Source: Atriophallophorus winterbourni (Eukaryota; Platyhelminthes; Trematoda; Plagiorchiida; Microphallidae). Taken from it: 64,000 nucleotides of DNA. Positions within the stretch are counted from its first letter, which is position 1, and each line of letters opens with the position of its first letter. The position numbers were made by a program, and so were the translations under genes. Of this stretch, positions 9,469 to 20,280 are shown in pieces. The notes under the pieces are model-generated. The model was not told where the DNA came from. It searched no databases and worked only from the letters and a program-made list of their open reading frames with translations. The stretch spans positions 18,903-82,902 of the forward strand of contig JACCGJ010012831.1 in the NCBI GenBank assembly GCA_013407085.1. Reading direction: 5' to 3'.

Positions 9469-12400
9469 CTGCAATCGAAAAAATAAAATAACACTTTGAA
9501 GTAATAAACAAGCATACTACAGAACATCAACTAACTAGATCGCAATGCGAAAATTTCAGAATCGTAAAAAAACTAAACATGAAAACGATCAAGCATTGGG
9601 TGGCATGGGGAACACTAAAGTTAAACGGGAAAAAACTAAATAAAAACATATATTCCTAATTTGGTTCAGCATGGTCTCGCTTAAATGCACGTGAAGGGAA
9701 GAAAAAGTGTACAGGTAACAGTGGGAATAAGACTTAAACTAAGAAAACGTTAAGGTGAACCGATGAAGCCTGAATGCGTTGTTGCAGCGCACTCGATTGC
9801 TGGATTTAAACGGGTAACACGGCGCAGAAGATGAAGTTATCGAGTCCATTGAAATACATCATGTGAGAAGAGAACATTGACAATATCATTCAATGCTTGT
9901 ATGATTTATGATCCTGATCCAGGCAAAGTGTCGCACATTCAAATACTGCACGCGGGCTAAGATACTGTCAAGTTGCCTATCCCTAGACAGATAGGAAACA
10001 AAATAGAAATGGGAGTGAGCGAAACTCCCGCGAGTTTCACGATGCAGCTCACTACGATTGCACACTCGTGTACAATAGAGCATTAGGGTTATTTAGATAA
10101 CGATTTTTTTATTCAGAACTCCTAAATTACGAACCACCAATTGTATATGACGGATGAACAATGAAGCCGAAAAGAAACAATAGATGAATCTTAGCACTTT
10201 GGACGAAAATGTGGAAGACAGGCGCGAAGGTCTATCAGAGAAGTTCTCGTGGGTGTACTTATTGTGCCGGGATTGCAACGAATAGGTTACGGTACACGCC
10301 ACGTAATACGATTCGATCCAAACCTACTCGATTCTGTAAACATGATTATTCCACAGATATTGTGGTGCTCACAGCACCATCACGTATACATCACAACTGG
10401 TTTCTGGCTGTTTGTCTTCATCAGGTGGACACAGTACGAGCAGGTTCAGTGAGCCTTGAAATAACGAAAAAGTATCAAAACAAGTTAGACTTTGTAGCCA
10501 CCGTTCAATAGGGCACGTACCACGATGTTCAAACACAGAAGCACAGTGATTCCAGCTTAAGCGCTGAAGAACCTCATGGACGGCCAGACATTTAAGGTTT
10601 GAAGCGTGAGCCTAGGGCCATGACCTCACGAGAGTTGAACCTTCGATGAACTTAGCTAAATAGCTTTCAACAGGAGCTGAAAAAGGAACAAAAGAAAAAC
10701 ATGCTGTTCTTTGTTGAACGGAATCTCTGAACAAAGGCAAACAAGTTAAAACTTACTCTGACGGTGACTCTGATTGACTGATGCCGGCTATCAGAGTTTG
10801 TGATTCAGTGGGTTTCGATGCTTCCGCCTGAAGCGCTCTGTAGAAAGGGTAAACGTTGCATATACACGTCTTACATTATTAATTGTATGCCATTCAAACC
10901 GACGTAAACATCATTAGTGGATATGGAGTTAGTATGATGGTGGAGACAATAATGGTAAATAGGAGTGAAACAATTGAAATCAATGAGAGTGATTTTGTCA
11001 CAAACAATGTTAGACTCTGAAGCCATTGTTTAAAATGGTTCTTACAACTAACAAAGTTATTCATATACAGAATAAAAAAGTGATTCCCGACCGAGCACTG
11101 ATTTAATAAGCCGTTTTTCGGTTAATTTTGACGCTATCTGTGGCCAAATGCATCATTTTTTTGTATAAACTGAGACTAATTTTGGACGCGCAATTTTGAA
11201 CAAATTACGAGGTACCGGGAATGGTTGTCCCGAAACTTTTTGTTGCGGTATTTACTAATATACTGGATCATGTGTGGACATTATCAATCAAGACGGACAA
11301 AAATCATCGTTCGGTCGACAAATTGTAACTTGATGTCGAAACCTGTGTGTCAATTTTTGGTGAAATTATTGTAACTATTGAAAATTCGTTTCGATGAATA
11401 AAGCAAATTTGATACGCATTATTTATTTATTATAAACGACCAATATATTGTGGTGCTCACACTATCTTAAATGTTTACATCGGCTGGCCAGATGGCAGAA
11501 TGTTTGATGTGACGAGAATCAACAATTGATGAAAATGTAAAATGAAAACCGTTACCTAAGGCAAAATGTTTCAAAACAGTAATCGCCGTGGTGGCACATA
11601 AAGCTAGGGTACGATATTTCGGTAAGGGAGCGATCAGAGAGCTCAGATTGCATACAAGGAACGGTTAATCTTTGATCTCAGTGTATTCGATCACACTGCC
11701 TTCAGAGCCGGAATAAAATAAACTGGCAATTACCTAGTAGTGACTAAACTAATAGCGACCAATGAAAGAAGCATAGTGTGTAGCGAAGCGATCAAAATGA
11801 GAACACTTTTCATTGATGTTTATACCACATACGAATGACCATCGCCATGATCAGAATATTATAGTATCAAGCGTATTATGGAACAATATTGTTTGCTCGC
11901 GAAAGTTCGCTACACGTTAGCTTGCGGATGGATGGAACAGTCACAGAACACAGGCCAGGTACTCAAAACAAGAAGCCGTAATTGCGCAATGAAGAACGTT
12001 CGTATGATGGCATCGGATCTTAAAGAGAATGTAAGTTGTATATGCAAATGTTTATTAACAAGAAGCCTGCTGAAACCATGGAGTAAGCGCCATTTCCCAT
12101 ACCACATCGAATGAAAAATTTCAGTATGATACCGAACGTATAAAACATCTGCTAAGAAAATTTGAAAGGCCTTGGCTTTGCTTCACAGTTTCCCTAATCG
12201 TGATCAACGTAGAGTGAGACAACGGACAAGAACTTCCACAGAGCGATGGAAGGCGTAACCCCGTAATCATATAACGCATACCACCAGACCGTAAAGTTTA
12301 GAAGCGTAGGCCTTGACCATGTAGGGGAACAGAAACTCAGATCCAAGGCAAACAAGTTTAAACTTACCCTGTCGGTGACTCGTATTGACTGGTGCCGGCT

Positions 12401-15114
12401 ATCGGTGTTTGTAAATCCGTGGTGTTAGATGCTTCCGCCAGATGCGCTCTGTAAAAAGAGTAAAAGAAGCATACACATTTCTAACATTATTTGATGTATG
12501 CAATTCAAACAGACGTAGCCATAATTAGTATGTGGAGCTAGAATGATAGTTCGATCAATCAACATGAGTAACAACGGAAATAACAAAAATTTATTCAATA
12601 TTCAACTTATTTCAAGAGTGGAATATCTTCGAGTAATGTGAACAAATATGTTGCCGGTGCCTTGGCACTGGATTTTTCTGTTTGTTGTCCCCATGGAAAC
12701 TCGTCGAAATGGTCGGGGACCACTTTGATAACTATACGTCGAAATGCTTAATAAATGATGATCTTTCAAAACATTGCATCTTTTGCTTCAAAATAACTTT
12801 CCGTACTTAAAATCACGCTAGTATGTTTAATAATACGTTGTTATGCGTTACTAGATTGTCAATCACTCAGTGAGTTCAACGGTTCCAAGAGTGCAAAGTA
12901 GACCTCCGTGCAGTACATCGACAGATTTTGAATGATTACACCTAAAAAGAAAGCAGGGTCGACATGAGCAGAAGCAAAACGATGTACAGTTCAACTCACT
13001 CAGTGTAGACAGCTGTTTGGTGGATAACTTTATCGACATCATTGCTGAAGAAAAAACGATAATTGTGACAGATGATAAATTCACAACGGAGAAACGTGTG
13101 ATTACTGACGAGGGCGAGCAAAATGGTTGCATAGAAATTCACTGGGTTCAGAAAGCTGCACTTCGCATGAGTACTAAATTACGTTTGAACAGTTTTAATT
13201 ATAATCAAGGAGTTCGAATACGGATTGCTGAAGTGACCTCATTTCATTCCGACAACATGATCTAGCGAGCTTCTGGATGTGTAGATTGCATTCTCCGGCA
13301 TGCACCTATCTGGGATTATGACATACGCTTCTAATAATTCGCTCATCATACATGCTTCTTCTTTTAATAAGATACACGTCTCGATACAATTTGCTACGCA
13401 TCTTTTTGGTCTCCAGATTAGTTTTCAATGATGATAATGCGATTAAATTTTATTCATTAACAAGGAAGAATGACAAAGCTTTGTTCGAAAAGTTACGAAG
13501 TTCAGCTTCAGAATATTGACGAAAAACACAACGAATGCTCTACAAATAACATATTGAAGAAAAAATATTCGCAGAAAATGTACACATAATATCAACGAAA
13601 TTAATTGCAGCGTATTTAGCTGTTACCATATGAAACATAGTGGTTCGAGTTAAAACTCGTTAGGTAGACAAATAATTATTAAGATATCCTAATTTTTTCC
13701 AAACACAACTTACTTAGCTGTGGAGCCGCGTTGTGGGTCGCATACATTCGCCTCAAGTATCCTTCTTACAGAGAGGCGCTTGTCGAACGATTGAGGTTAG
13801 TGTTTCGTTGCTATTGTTATTTTTCGCTCGTATGAAACATGTGCAAGTGCCCAGTGTTTATGTACTGCGCAGATAAATAAACTTGCGAAAGGTACTCAGC
13901 TAAACGCGCATATCTGTTCAGGCCTGGGCAACCTGGTTGAATCTTAGCTCACGTGCAGTCTTATTGTGCGACACTATGCCTGGATTCACACTTTTGATTT
14001 CATTCATCCATTCACTAGTCAGTGCAAACCGAAACCAAAATTTTGTAAACTATATCGTTGTCAAATAACATACAACACAAAGTCGTATGTAGTTAAAATA
14101 CAAAAGGCTGTTGTTGATGCACATTTGCTTATTTGACGATGGACTCTTTTTATCCCTCTGCTTATCTGCTTAACCACCTTCAGACCTTCGATTCACTAGG
14201 AAAATGTGTTTACCCACTAATCACAAAAATTTATGGAGCATTATTCCATAGCTGAGATTACTAATAATTTTTATTCTATATAGTCGTTCTTATTCGATTT
14301 CAGAGAGCAATATTACTGGATCGGCGCGGTTGCTGTCAGAAAAACTAATATACGCTCATTCAAGTTAACTGCTTTTTTGTACAGACAAAAGCACATGGAT
14401 ATACATACAGACAAAGATCCTATCCAGAAATAAGTGAACATAGACGTTATCACGATATATTTTAGTGATAAGCATCAAATGCCACGACTAAACTTACTCG
14501 GAACACGGCTTTTGCGCATTTTTACCTTTTTTCTTCCTTTGTTTTTTGGATGTACTAAAATGTGAATTTCGGTACATGAAGGTTGTTTTAGTGTAATTGT
14601 AAAACGTCGAGTGATATGGTGAAAGTGAAAACTATGAACTAATGAAAGTATGAATTCAAAATGGGTGGAATTGCAATAGATAAAAGCAGACATTAAATAC
14701 GTGTATCTGATGGTTCAGTGGGCCCGAAACATCACGCTTGTTAGTTTATTATCTCACTTTCTTTTATTTTTCGCGGGAAGGATAAGTTTGATAGGCGTGG
14801 GAAATTCGGCATGGTCTACACACATGATCACTCAAACAGACATCCTGGTAACACTTTCGACATGCTAAAAACAGGGTGGTATCCATGAATACGCGAAGAC
14901 AAGCAATATCACCATTGGGTGCTGATAGACTAGAGGGAAGGATATCCCGAAATACCCTACATGATCGTAAACAACGCGACTGAGGTAAAACCGGGAGTTT
15001 TCTAATCCAGACAGTGGACGGGTTGAAAGCGTCACTGTGAATCTACTAACATAGTTCGCAAATTACCTGTCTGAACTCGAAACGAAAGTCATAATAGATG
15101 GCGAAATTTCTGAA
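9393..15114 (-). CDS. Candidate micro-exon (MEG-like) gene, 5' end not found
   Basis: Five internal exons of 48, 57, 51, 81 and 81 nt and a terminal exon, all minus strand, each bounded by an AG acceptor and a GT donor (four of the five donors are GTAAGT). Every internal exon has a length divisible by three. Each starts with one nucleotide of a split codon and ends with two, so they join in frame in any combination; the last exon reads in that frame to a TAA. The joined reading frame has no stop. The predicted product is rich in Ser, Thr, Gln and basic residues, with no domain I recognise. Short symmetric exons are the defining trait of the micro-exon genes of parasitic flatworms, whose products are usually secreted. 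A signal-peptide exon was not found upstream, so secretion is untested. Introns are 1.1-1.9 kb except the first, about 0.5 kb. Confidence 0.6.
9880..9995 (-). repeat. Old fragment of repeat X (5' half)
   Basis: Diverged match to 32,627-32,735, sharing TATGATTTATGA, GGGCTAAGA and CTGTCAAGTTGC in the same order and orientation. It lies in the last intron of the candidate micro-exon gene and is older looking than the other X copies. Confidence 0.6.
10757..10837 (-). CDS. MEG-like exon, 81 nt (duplicate a)
   Basis: Acceptor TTTACCCTTTCTACAG, donor CAGA|GTAAGTTT. It lies 1,611 bases from its duplicate at 12,368-12,448 and has the same length, phase and splice sites. Joined to the terminal exon its last two bases form a GAC codon. 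Of the 15 differences from the other copy, three are synonymous by my count. Confidence 0.65.
11556..11603 (-). CDS. Possible additional MEG-like exon, 48 nt
   Basis: Acceptor ATATCGTACCCTAG and donor CTTAG|GTAACG bound a 48-nt symmetric segment open in the shared phase, reading FMCHHGDYCFETFCL. The Cys/His/aromatic composition differs from the other exons and the polypyrimidine tract is poor. It may be a chance match. Confidence 0.25.
12368..12448 (-). CDS. MEG-like exon, 81 nt (duplicate b)
   Basis: Acceptor CTTTTACTCTTTTTACAG is the best polypyrimidine tract in the set; donor CAGG|GTAAGTTT. It encodes 26 whole codons plus split codons. It is a paralogue of the exon at 10,757-10,837: 66 of 81 bases agree by eye, and the flanking intron sequence on both sides is also recognisably duplicated. 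Shared residues include AEAS, IAG, SQ and ESP. Confidence 0.65.
12600..13700. other. Intron stretch with unexplained open patches
   Basis: Between the 51-nt and 81-nt exons. A minus-strand patch at 12,725-12,605 is open in two frames, one ending in LLEDIPLLK and a stop. A plus-strand ORF at 13,017-13,265 also stands out. Neither resembles a family I know. The rest of the interval shows nothing recognisable. Confidence 0.35.
13714..13764 (-). CDS. MEG-like exon, 51 nt
   Basis: Acceptor GCGCCTCTCTGTAAG, donor CTAA|GTAAGTTG. In the shared phase it reads RILEANVCDPQRGSTA. The donor is a near-perfect consensus. On the opposite strand the same area could form a 24-nt exon (TTCTTACAG acceptor, GTTAGT donor), which I consider less likely because it fits no larger gene. 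Confidence 0.55.
13900..13990 (+). repeat. Old fragment of repeat X (start)
   Basis: CATATCTGTTCAGGCCTGGGC followed by GTGCAGTCT aligns with the start of X at 61,453-61,530. It lies in an intron of the candidate gene. Confidence 0.55.
14498..14554 (-). CDS. MEG-like exon, 57 nt, lysine-rich
   Basis: Acceptor AATTCACATTTTAG, donor CGA|GTAAGTTT. In the shared phase it reads TSKKQRKKKGKNAQKPCS. The cluster of Lys and Arg residues makes it strongly basic. A longer minus-strand ORF in a different frame overlaps it; I prefer the spliced reading because both splice sites fit and the phase matches the other exons. Confidence 0.5.
15067..15114 (-). CDS. MEG-like exon, 48 nt
   Basis: Acceptor GGCTTCAACAG, donor ACAG|GTAATT. 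In the shared phase it reads SEISPSIMTFVSSSD between the split codons. This is the most upstream exon I could support. Its polypyrimidine tract is weak, and other frames across the same bases are also open (a minus-strand ORF runs through it), so it is less secure than the downstream exons. Confidence 0.45.
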
Positions 15115-15313
15115 CTGTTGAAGCCACAAGCGGTGTCCAATTGGGTGCAGTACTCGGTCCAATAATATTTTAAATGATTGACCGAAATTCGAACAATGTA
15201 AACTTGTTTTTTTCGCCGAGAATGTGAACATTTGAATGACGGTCAACTATGTTGAGATTTGCCTACTTTTAGAACCAAAAATAAATTAGCTGCACCGCTG
15301 GTCAGTTAAAAAC

Positions 15314-15685
15314 ATGCTTCCCTTTAACTTCAGCAAGCGCAAATTGTTGCAAGGTAAGAAAACCCGTCCTGTTCTCAATGTATTTGACAGTTACATGCTC
15401 ATGTGTCACGTAAGGCCATTTTTTAGCGTGCATGCAGCTCACTCGGCTTATTTAGATGAATTGTTGGAAACTTCCTATTACAATCATTGCAAAGGTACGC
15501 AATACACACATGCATGAAGAGGTGGTCCATACAGTAGAAACTTGGACGCCATGTATGGAGAAAGTTATATCAATCCTCGAAAGAATTTATCGTGAGGCAA
15601 CTGAAAGGGTTACTGGATTGCATAATCTGACCTTTAAACGTGAGCTTTTAGGGATTTCGAATGTTTATTTCTCCGCATAGACGCC
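15314..15685 (+). pseudogene. Decayed CR1-type RT C-terminus
   Basis: The clearest part is 15,510-15,680, which reads VETWTPCMEKVISILERIYREATERVTGL, the usual thumb motif where RT-linked LINEs have a 'W-P-L...-QR-ATR-V-GL' pattern followed by an LGL-FSL-like block. The upstream part (15,410-15,500) has a VRPF segment. Stops interrupt it and no family in the window matches at base level. Confidence 0.5.
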
Positions 15686-15689
15686 GGCA

Positions 15690-15975
15690 CCGAAATAAGA
15701 ATTGATACAGCGAAATTAGACATTCGTTTTAGGGTTTCTTATACATTCCTTTCAAACATTTTGGTAACCAAACGTTGGGCAACTTCTACTACTAGCATGT
15801 CTTAATGAAAAAAAGATTCCAAGCTTGCATGCAGTAATCTAAAAGTGGCCGGACAATAAAAGGGGATAAATACCTACGGCCTGAAACGTTCTGCTTTATC
15901 TCGTTGTGCAGCGCAGGCACCTTTTGCTGACCATTTAAAGTCCGCTGTTACTAATTTACCTAAATCCTTGTTACT
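15690..15975 (-). pseudogene. CR1-type RT fragment
   Basis: Minus strand, reading KDLGKLVTADFKWSAKGACAAQR near 15,980-15,900, the RT segment after FADD seen elsewhere as KDLGI...FKWA-QC. It is heavily decayed after that. It abuts the tail of the RTE element and may be its insertion target. Confidence 0.6.
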
Positions 15976-18900
15976 CTAACTTGACTTACTTAACTTAATC
16001 CCTTGAGTTCCTGGTGGAACATAGCGCCTCGGAAACTTGTCTCCACTTTGATGTGTCCACAACAGCCAGTTCGATGTCATTCTAATTGAGTCCAGACTTG
16101 CGGATTTCTTCTTCACACGAGCGCTTCCAAGTTACCCTTGGGCGTCCGACCCGCCTCTTCCCGATTGTGTTCCATACCAGAGAATGACGCTTGATGTGAT
16201 CATAAGGTTTGCGCAAGGTGTGCCCAACCCATCTCCACTTTCTTTTACTGATCTGCTGTGCGATCGGGTCCTCATTAGCAATCTGCCACTGGTCTTGATT
16301 CCTCATCTATTCTGGCCATTTTACCCCAATAATTCGACGGAGGCAATTATTGTGGAATGATTGCAAGCGGCCAGAAGACTTTGCTGTCACTCGCCAGGTT
16401 TCCGATCCATAGAGTAGCACGGATTTGACGTTGCTTTTGAATATACAGAGTTTCGTGCGTTTTGATAGAACCTTCGACTCCCGAATGGGTTTCAAAGCTA
16501 TGAACGCGTATCTTGCTCTGCCGATTCTGGCGACTATGTCTTCGTCCGTGCCACCACTTATTGGAACAATGCTGCCGAGCTAGACGAATTGCGTGACGTC
16601 TTTGACTGCTTTACCATTGATGGTGATTGATGGGTGCTCATCAGTTAGCACACGGAGGACTTCTGTTTTTTTCGATAGTCACGCGTAGCCCTGCATATGA
16701 GGCAAAGTGATTGACGGGTGCTCATCAGTTAGCACACGGAGGACTTCTGTTTTTTCGGTTTTCACGCGTAGTCCTGCATATGAAGCAAAGTGTGCTAGTC
16801 TATCGGTCTTTCTCTGAAGACTTTGGGGGTCGCGTGATATCAAGCAGACATCAACAGCGTATCCCAAATCCTCCAAATGCTTGGATTCATTCCAATCGAT
16901 ACAATTACTCTCAACTTTCACTGTCTGTTTCATTATCCAGTCTATAACCAACAGAAAAATCATTGGTGACAACAGACATCCCTGGCGGACGTTAGTCTCA
17001 ACTGCTAATGGATCGGTCAGTCTTTCGTTGTGAATTACTTGACAGGAGGCACCTTCATACAGCTGCTTAATGAGGTTTAAGTACAGCGGTGGGACCCCAT
17101 AGTGTGGCAAATGCTTCCATATGAATTCGCGGTCAACACTGTCGGAGGCTTTCTCAAAATCTATGAAGTTGAGGCAAAGAGGCGATTGCCATTCAATGCT
17201 TTGTTCAATTATCACGCGGAGGGTTGCAATTTGGTCGATACCAGACTTTTGTCTTCTGAATCCTGGTGTTTTGCCATTCTTTAGCAATTTTAAGGCAAAA
17301 AGGATTGCATTTCGACCGGGGGGTCGGTGTTTACGTCTAGCAAATTTGCTGCAGGTGGGATGTGAGTGACTGAAGTAGGTGCTGGTCGATTTAGGAGTTC
17401 CTTGAAGTATTCCATCCATCGCTTTCTCTGTACCGATTCCTGACTGATAAGGTTACCTTCACCGTCCTTTGTTATTTTGCCGTAAGGTATTTTTCTTCCT
17501 GATAAGGTTCTGGTAATGTTGTACATGGTGTTCAGGTCTCTCTTTTCTGCTGCATTTTTCGCCGCTGTTGCCAGCATTTCATAAAATCGCCTTTTGTCAC
17601 TTCTGGCGCTTTTTTTCACGTCTTTATTTAGGGAGCCGTATTGTTCGATCAGTTGGTTTTTCTGCTTGGTGTTCTTACACGGGAGGACCTGTTGTTTCAG
17701 CTGCCTTCTGTAGTTGATCAGTGTCGAAGTCTCACTCGAGATCCACTTTTTGTCTTTCTTTACCCGTCTGCTAATTACGTGCTAACAAGTGTCTTGCCAA
17801 CAGTCATTCAGAGCGGTCCAGTGTTCATTTATTGGGAGTTCAGGGGTTTAGTTGTTGAGCGATTCGGATCTGTTTTTTCAGTGAGATTTATAAAATCTCT
17901 CTTGTACGCTCTTCCCTCAGTTTCTGCGTGTGGTACTTTACACTAGGCCGACTGCCGGTTTCGTAAAAAGCTCTCAACTTGATTTTAATTCTGGCCATTA
18001 GAAGGTAGTGGTCTGACGCAACATCCGCACCTCGCATTATGCGTGTATCAAGCAGACTATGTCTTCATTTCCGTGAAATCGATAGGTGATCGATTTGATT
18101 GGCAGTAACACCATCAGGTGATGTCCAGGTGGCCTTGTGTATGTTTCGGTGTTGAGAGATGCTGTCTCCGATGACCAGAACGTTGAGCGCGCAAAAATAT
18201 GCGAAAAATTCACCGTTCTCATTCATTTCACCTGGGGCATGGGTACTCATCACAGATTCTCTCCTGTTTTGTCTGGACCCAATTTCGCGTTCATGTCACC
18301 CATCGAAATCTTGATATCTCGCTTGGGTGTCTTATCTAAGACAGACTGCAGACGCACGTAAAATTCTTTTTTCGACCTAAGGCTAGCATTGTTTGTGGGC
18401 GCATAACATTGAATTACCGTCACATTTCTTCCCTTGGAGTTGAATCTGGCTGTGATTATCCGTGAGTCAACGGGTTCCCATCCAATGAGAGCGCATGCAT
18501 CTATTGGGGATAACATAATGGCGACGCCTTCCGAATGACTATGTTTCTCATCTTCATGACCTGAGTAAATAATCCGTTGCCCGGATGTCAAAACCAGCAT
18601 ACCAAATCCATCCCATCTACTTTCGTATATTCCCAGCAGTTGTATACCATACCTTTGCATTTCTTTCGCGACCTGTGCAGCTTTTCCGGTCTCATACATC
18701 GTACGGACGTACCATGTGGCAATCTTTGTTGTTGCTTTCATCGCCAGAAGATTCATCTGCTGACTGGCTTCCGGTGGACTTTTACCAGTCTGCTTCATTT
18801 TTACCTCAGATGAGGTTTCTTCTCGATTCAAGCATGGAGATGTTACTTCGGTACGACATGTTGCTTTGGTTTCAGTAGCGGTTTGAGGTTTTTACAGAGT

Positions 18901-19240
18901 GAGTTTGCTGACCACGCGTCTAACCCTCCTCCTTTTGCAGACAAGCTTGGGACCGTCATCGGCGGAGTATTGTGATTGTGTAATCAGCAGATAGTGGAGG
19001 TTTGGAGTCAGGGTTTTCACCCCTAGATGGACTTCCCTCCCAGGCTGACGAGATTTATCTACCAGAAGCGAACTGATTTTGAGGCGCCAGTCACCCGCCT
19101 TCGCCCCTTTTTCTGTCAGTAGAAGCCGTTCCGCCACGAACAGGTCAGCAGTTGTGCTCACGTTGTCAGAGGCTATTTGAGACACACGCTGTATGGGAGC
19201 CACCGCCATCCCGGCTGTGACAACCTTGAGAAACATTTAG
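15976..19240 (-). mobile_element. RTE-clade (SR2-like) LINE, nearly full length, inactive
   Basis: From right to left on the minus strand: 5' region (19,236-18,892), apurinic endonuclease (18,750-18,000) beginning KIATWYVRTMYETGK and including NVTVIQCYAPTN and GDMNAKLG, RT (17,230-16,680) with NFIDFEKASDSVDRE, RQGCLLSPMIF and LGYAVD, and the C-terminus YGSETW...RWVGHTLRKP...RRVGRPRVTWKR (16,490-16,082). The 3' end shows the CTATGTTCCACCAGGA motif usual for RTE elements and a short AAGTTAAGTAAG-like tail. The catalytic [FY]ADD is changed to YAVD and the frame is broken repeatedly, so it cannot be autonomous. Confidence 0.9.
16625..16792 (-). repeat. 84-bp tandem duplication inside the RTE ORF
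   Basis: The segment starting GATTGATGGGTGCTCATCAG is repeated 84 bases later with a few differences. It duplicates codons for VLRVLTDEHPSIT. At 84 bases it is a multiple of three, yet the first copy ends in a stop. Confidence 0.8.
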
Positions 19241-20280
19241 TATATTATTGCCCACTTTACTTGGAAAATAATTATCATCAATTCCATAATCTAGAAGGTT
19301 GTTAACACATCTATCTTAAAATAAAAATTTCCAAACGTGAAAAAATACATTCAAAATTATCATTTCCAACTGTGCAGTATTTTCGAGTTGCCTACGGAGA
19401 GTTGTAGCATATTTACATACACTTATTGTACCTCTTTAGGTGTATTATAGCTCCCTTTTATTTTGAACATTTCTGCACTTTTACCCTGAAAAGTCAGTCG
19501 AGAACTATTTGTTGCTTCAATATCAGGTCATACACGACCGCCTTAAGGCTGCAGATTAATACCGCTCGATAGATGACTGGGTGATTTCTTTGGTCCATAG
19601 ATTGAACCGTTAAGAAAACGATAACATGTTCCGAATTCTAGATGGAAGGTTGTTCTATTTGTTAACATTTTGGTTTAATGGTGCCGGAAAATCAATTTTC
19701 ATTTCTATGGGTTGGTAATCCCATGAAGACAATAAGGGTTGCACTTCAGGAAAAAACTACACCACAGAAGTTGAGATTGAGGCATATGGCAGCCATTTAA
19801 TCACATCTGCTATTCAAGCAAGCTTTCAAATCGAAGCTCGGCAAAAGAATTTAACCAAATTCAGGATGTATGCATGAAAATAGCAGCCTCATCAAGGCGA
19901 AGTGCCGCACAGCAATGGACTGCACTTGGGCTAACTATAGATGAGAAATCAATTCAGGACGGCGTGAGCTGCACGGCACAAAAGTATTGCACGCTTGCAC
20001 ATTCGTGTAAATATAGCATAGGAAACCTGGGGATCACTCAAAAATGGCATACGCTGTCTCCACTTGTGATCCAACAAAAGCTGGAACGAGCGAAGGGGTT
20101 TGAAGCCGAGAATTATATAATGACTGCGGTACTGAGTGAGGAGCGGTCAGCACTTCTGAAGGTAAAACCAATGCCAACAGATGAAACTTTTCTCTGCCTT
20201 TAAAGATAGAAAATAGGTCCAGCAAACCCGTATGCGATATGCAAATGACTATGGGACGAAAAAACAGAATCTAAATGATT
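19241..20280. other. Unassigned region with one 109-codon ORF
   Basis: No transposon motif was recognised. A plus-strand ORF at 19,874-20,203 starts MKIAASSRRSAAQQW. It has no membrane segment, repeat or domain I can identify. It may be part of a LINE linker or ORF1 belonging to the element that follows, or chance. The preceding 600 bases look like ordinary AT-rich non-coding DNA. Confidence 0.3.

Larger units (their letters stand above)
10530..12560 (-). repeat. Tandem duplication of exon plus flanking intron
   Basis: About 10,590-10,990 and about 12,270-12,560 align on both sides of the 81-nt exon. Shared stretches include the GTTTGAAGCGT / GTTTAGAAGCGT block upstream on the plus strand and the ATTCAAAC-GACGTA block beyond the exon. 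The spacer also contains a second short repeat, ATATTGTGGTGCTCACA, at about 10,358 and 11,444. This explains the paired exons as a local segmental duplication. Confidence 0.6.

Noticed and set aside
11734..11748. A 15-nt segment with AG and GT borders in the same phase as the candidate exons
   Set aside because: Too short to distinguish from chance without transcript data.
11878..12114. Plus-strand 78-codon ORF followed by a good donor site (GTAAGT near 12,031)
   Set aside because: No recognisable protein, an equally long ORF on the other strand, and it lies in an intron of the opposite-strand candidate gene.
15340..15412. Plus-strand segments of about 19-20 nt between AG and GTAAG sites
   Set aside because: Not symmetric, not in a common phase, and overlapping a decayed RT fragment.
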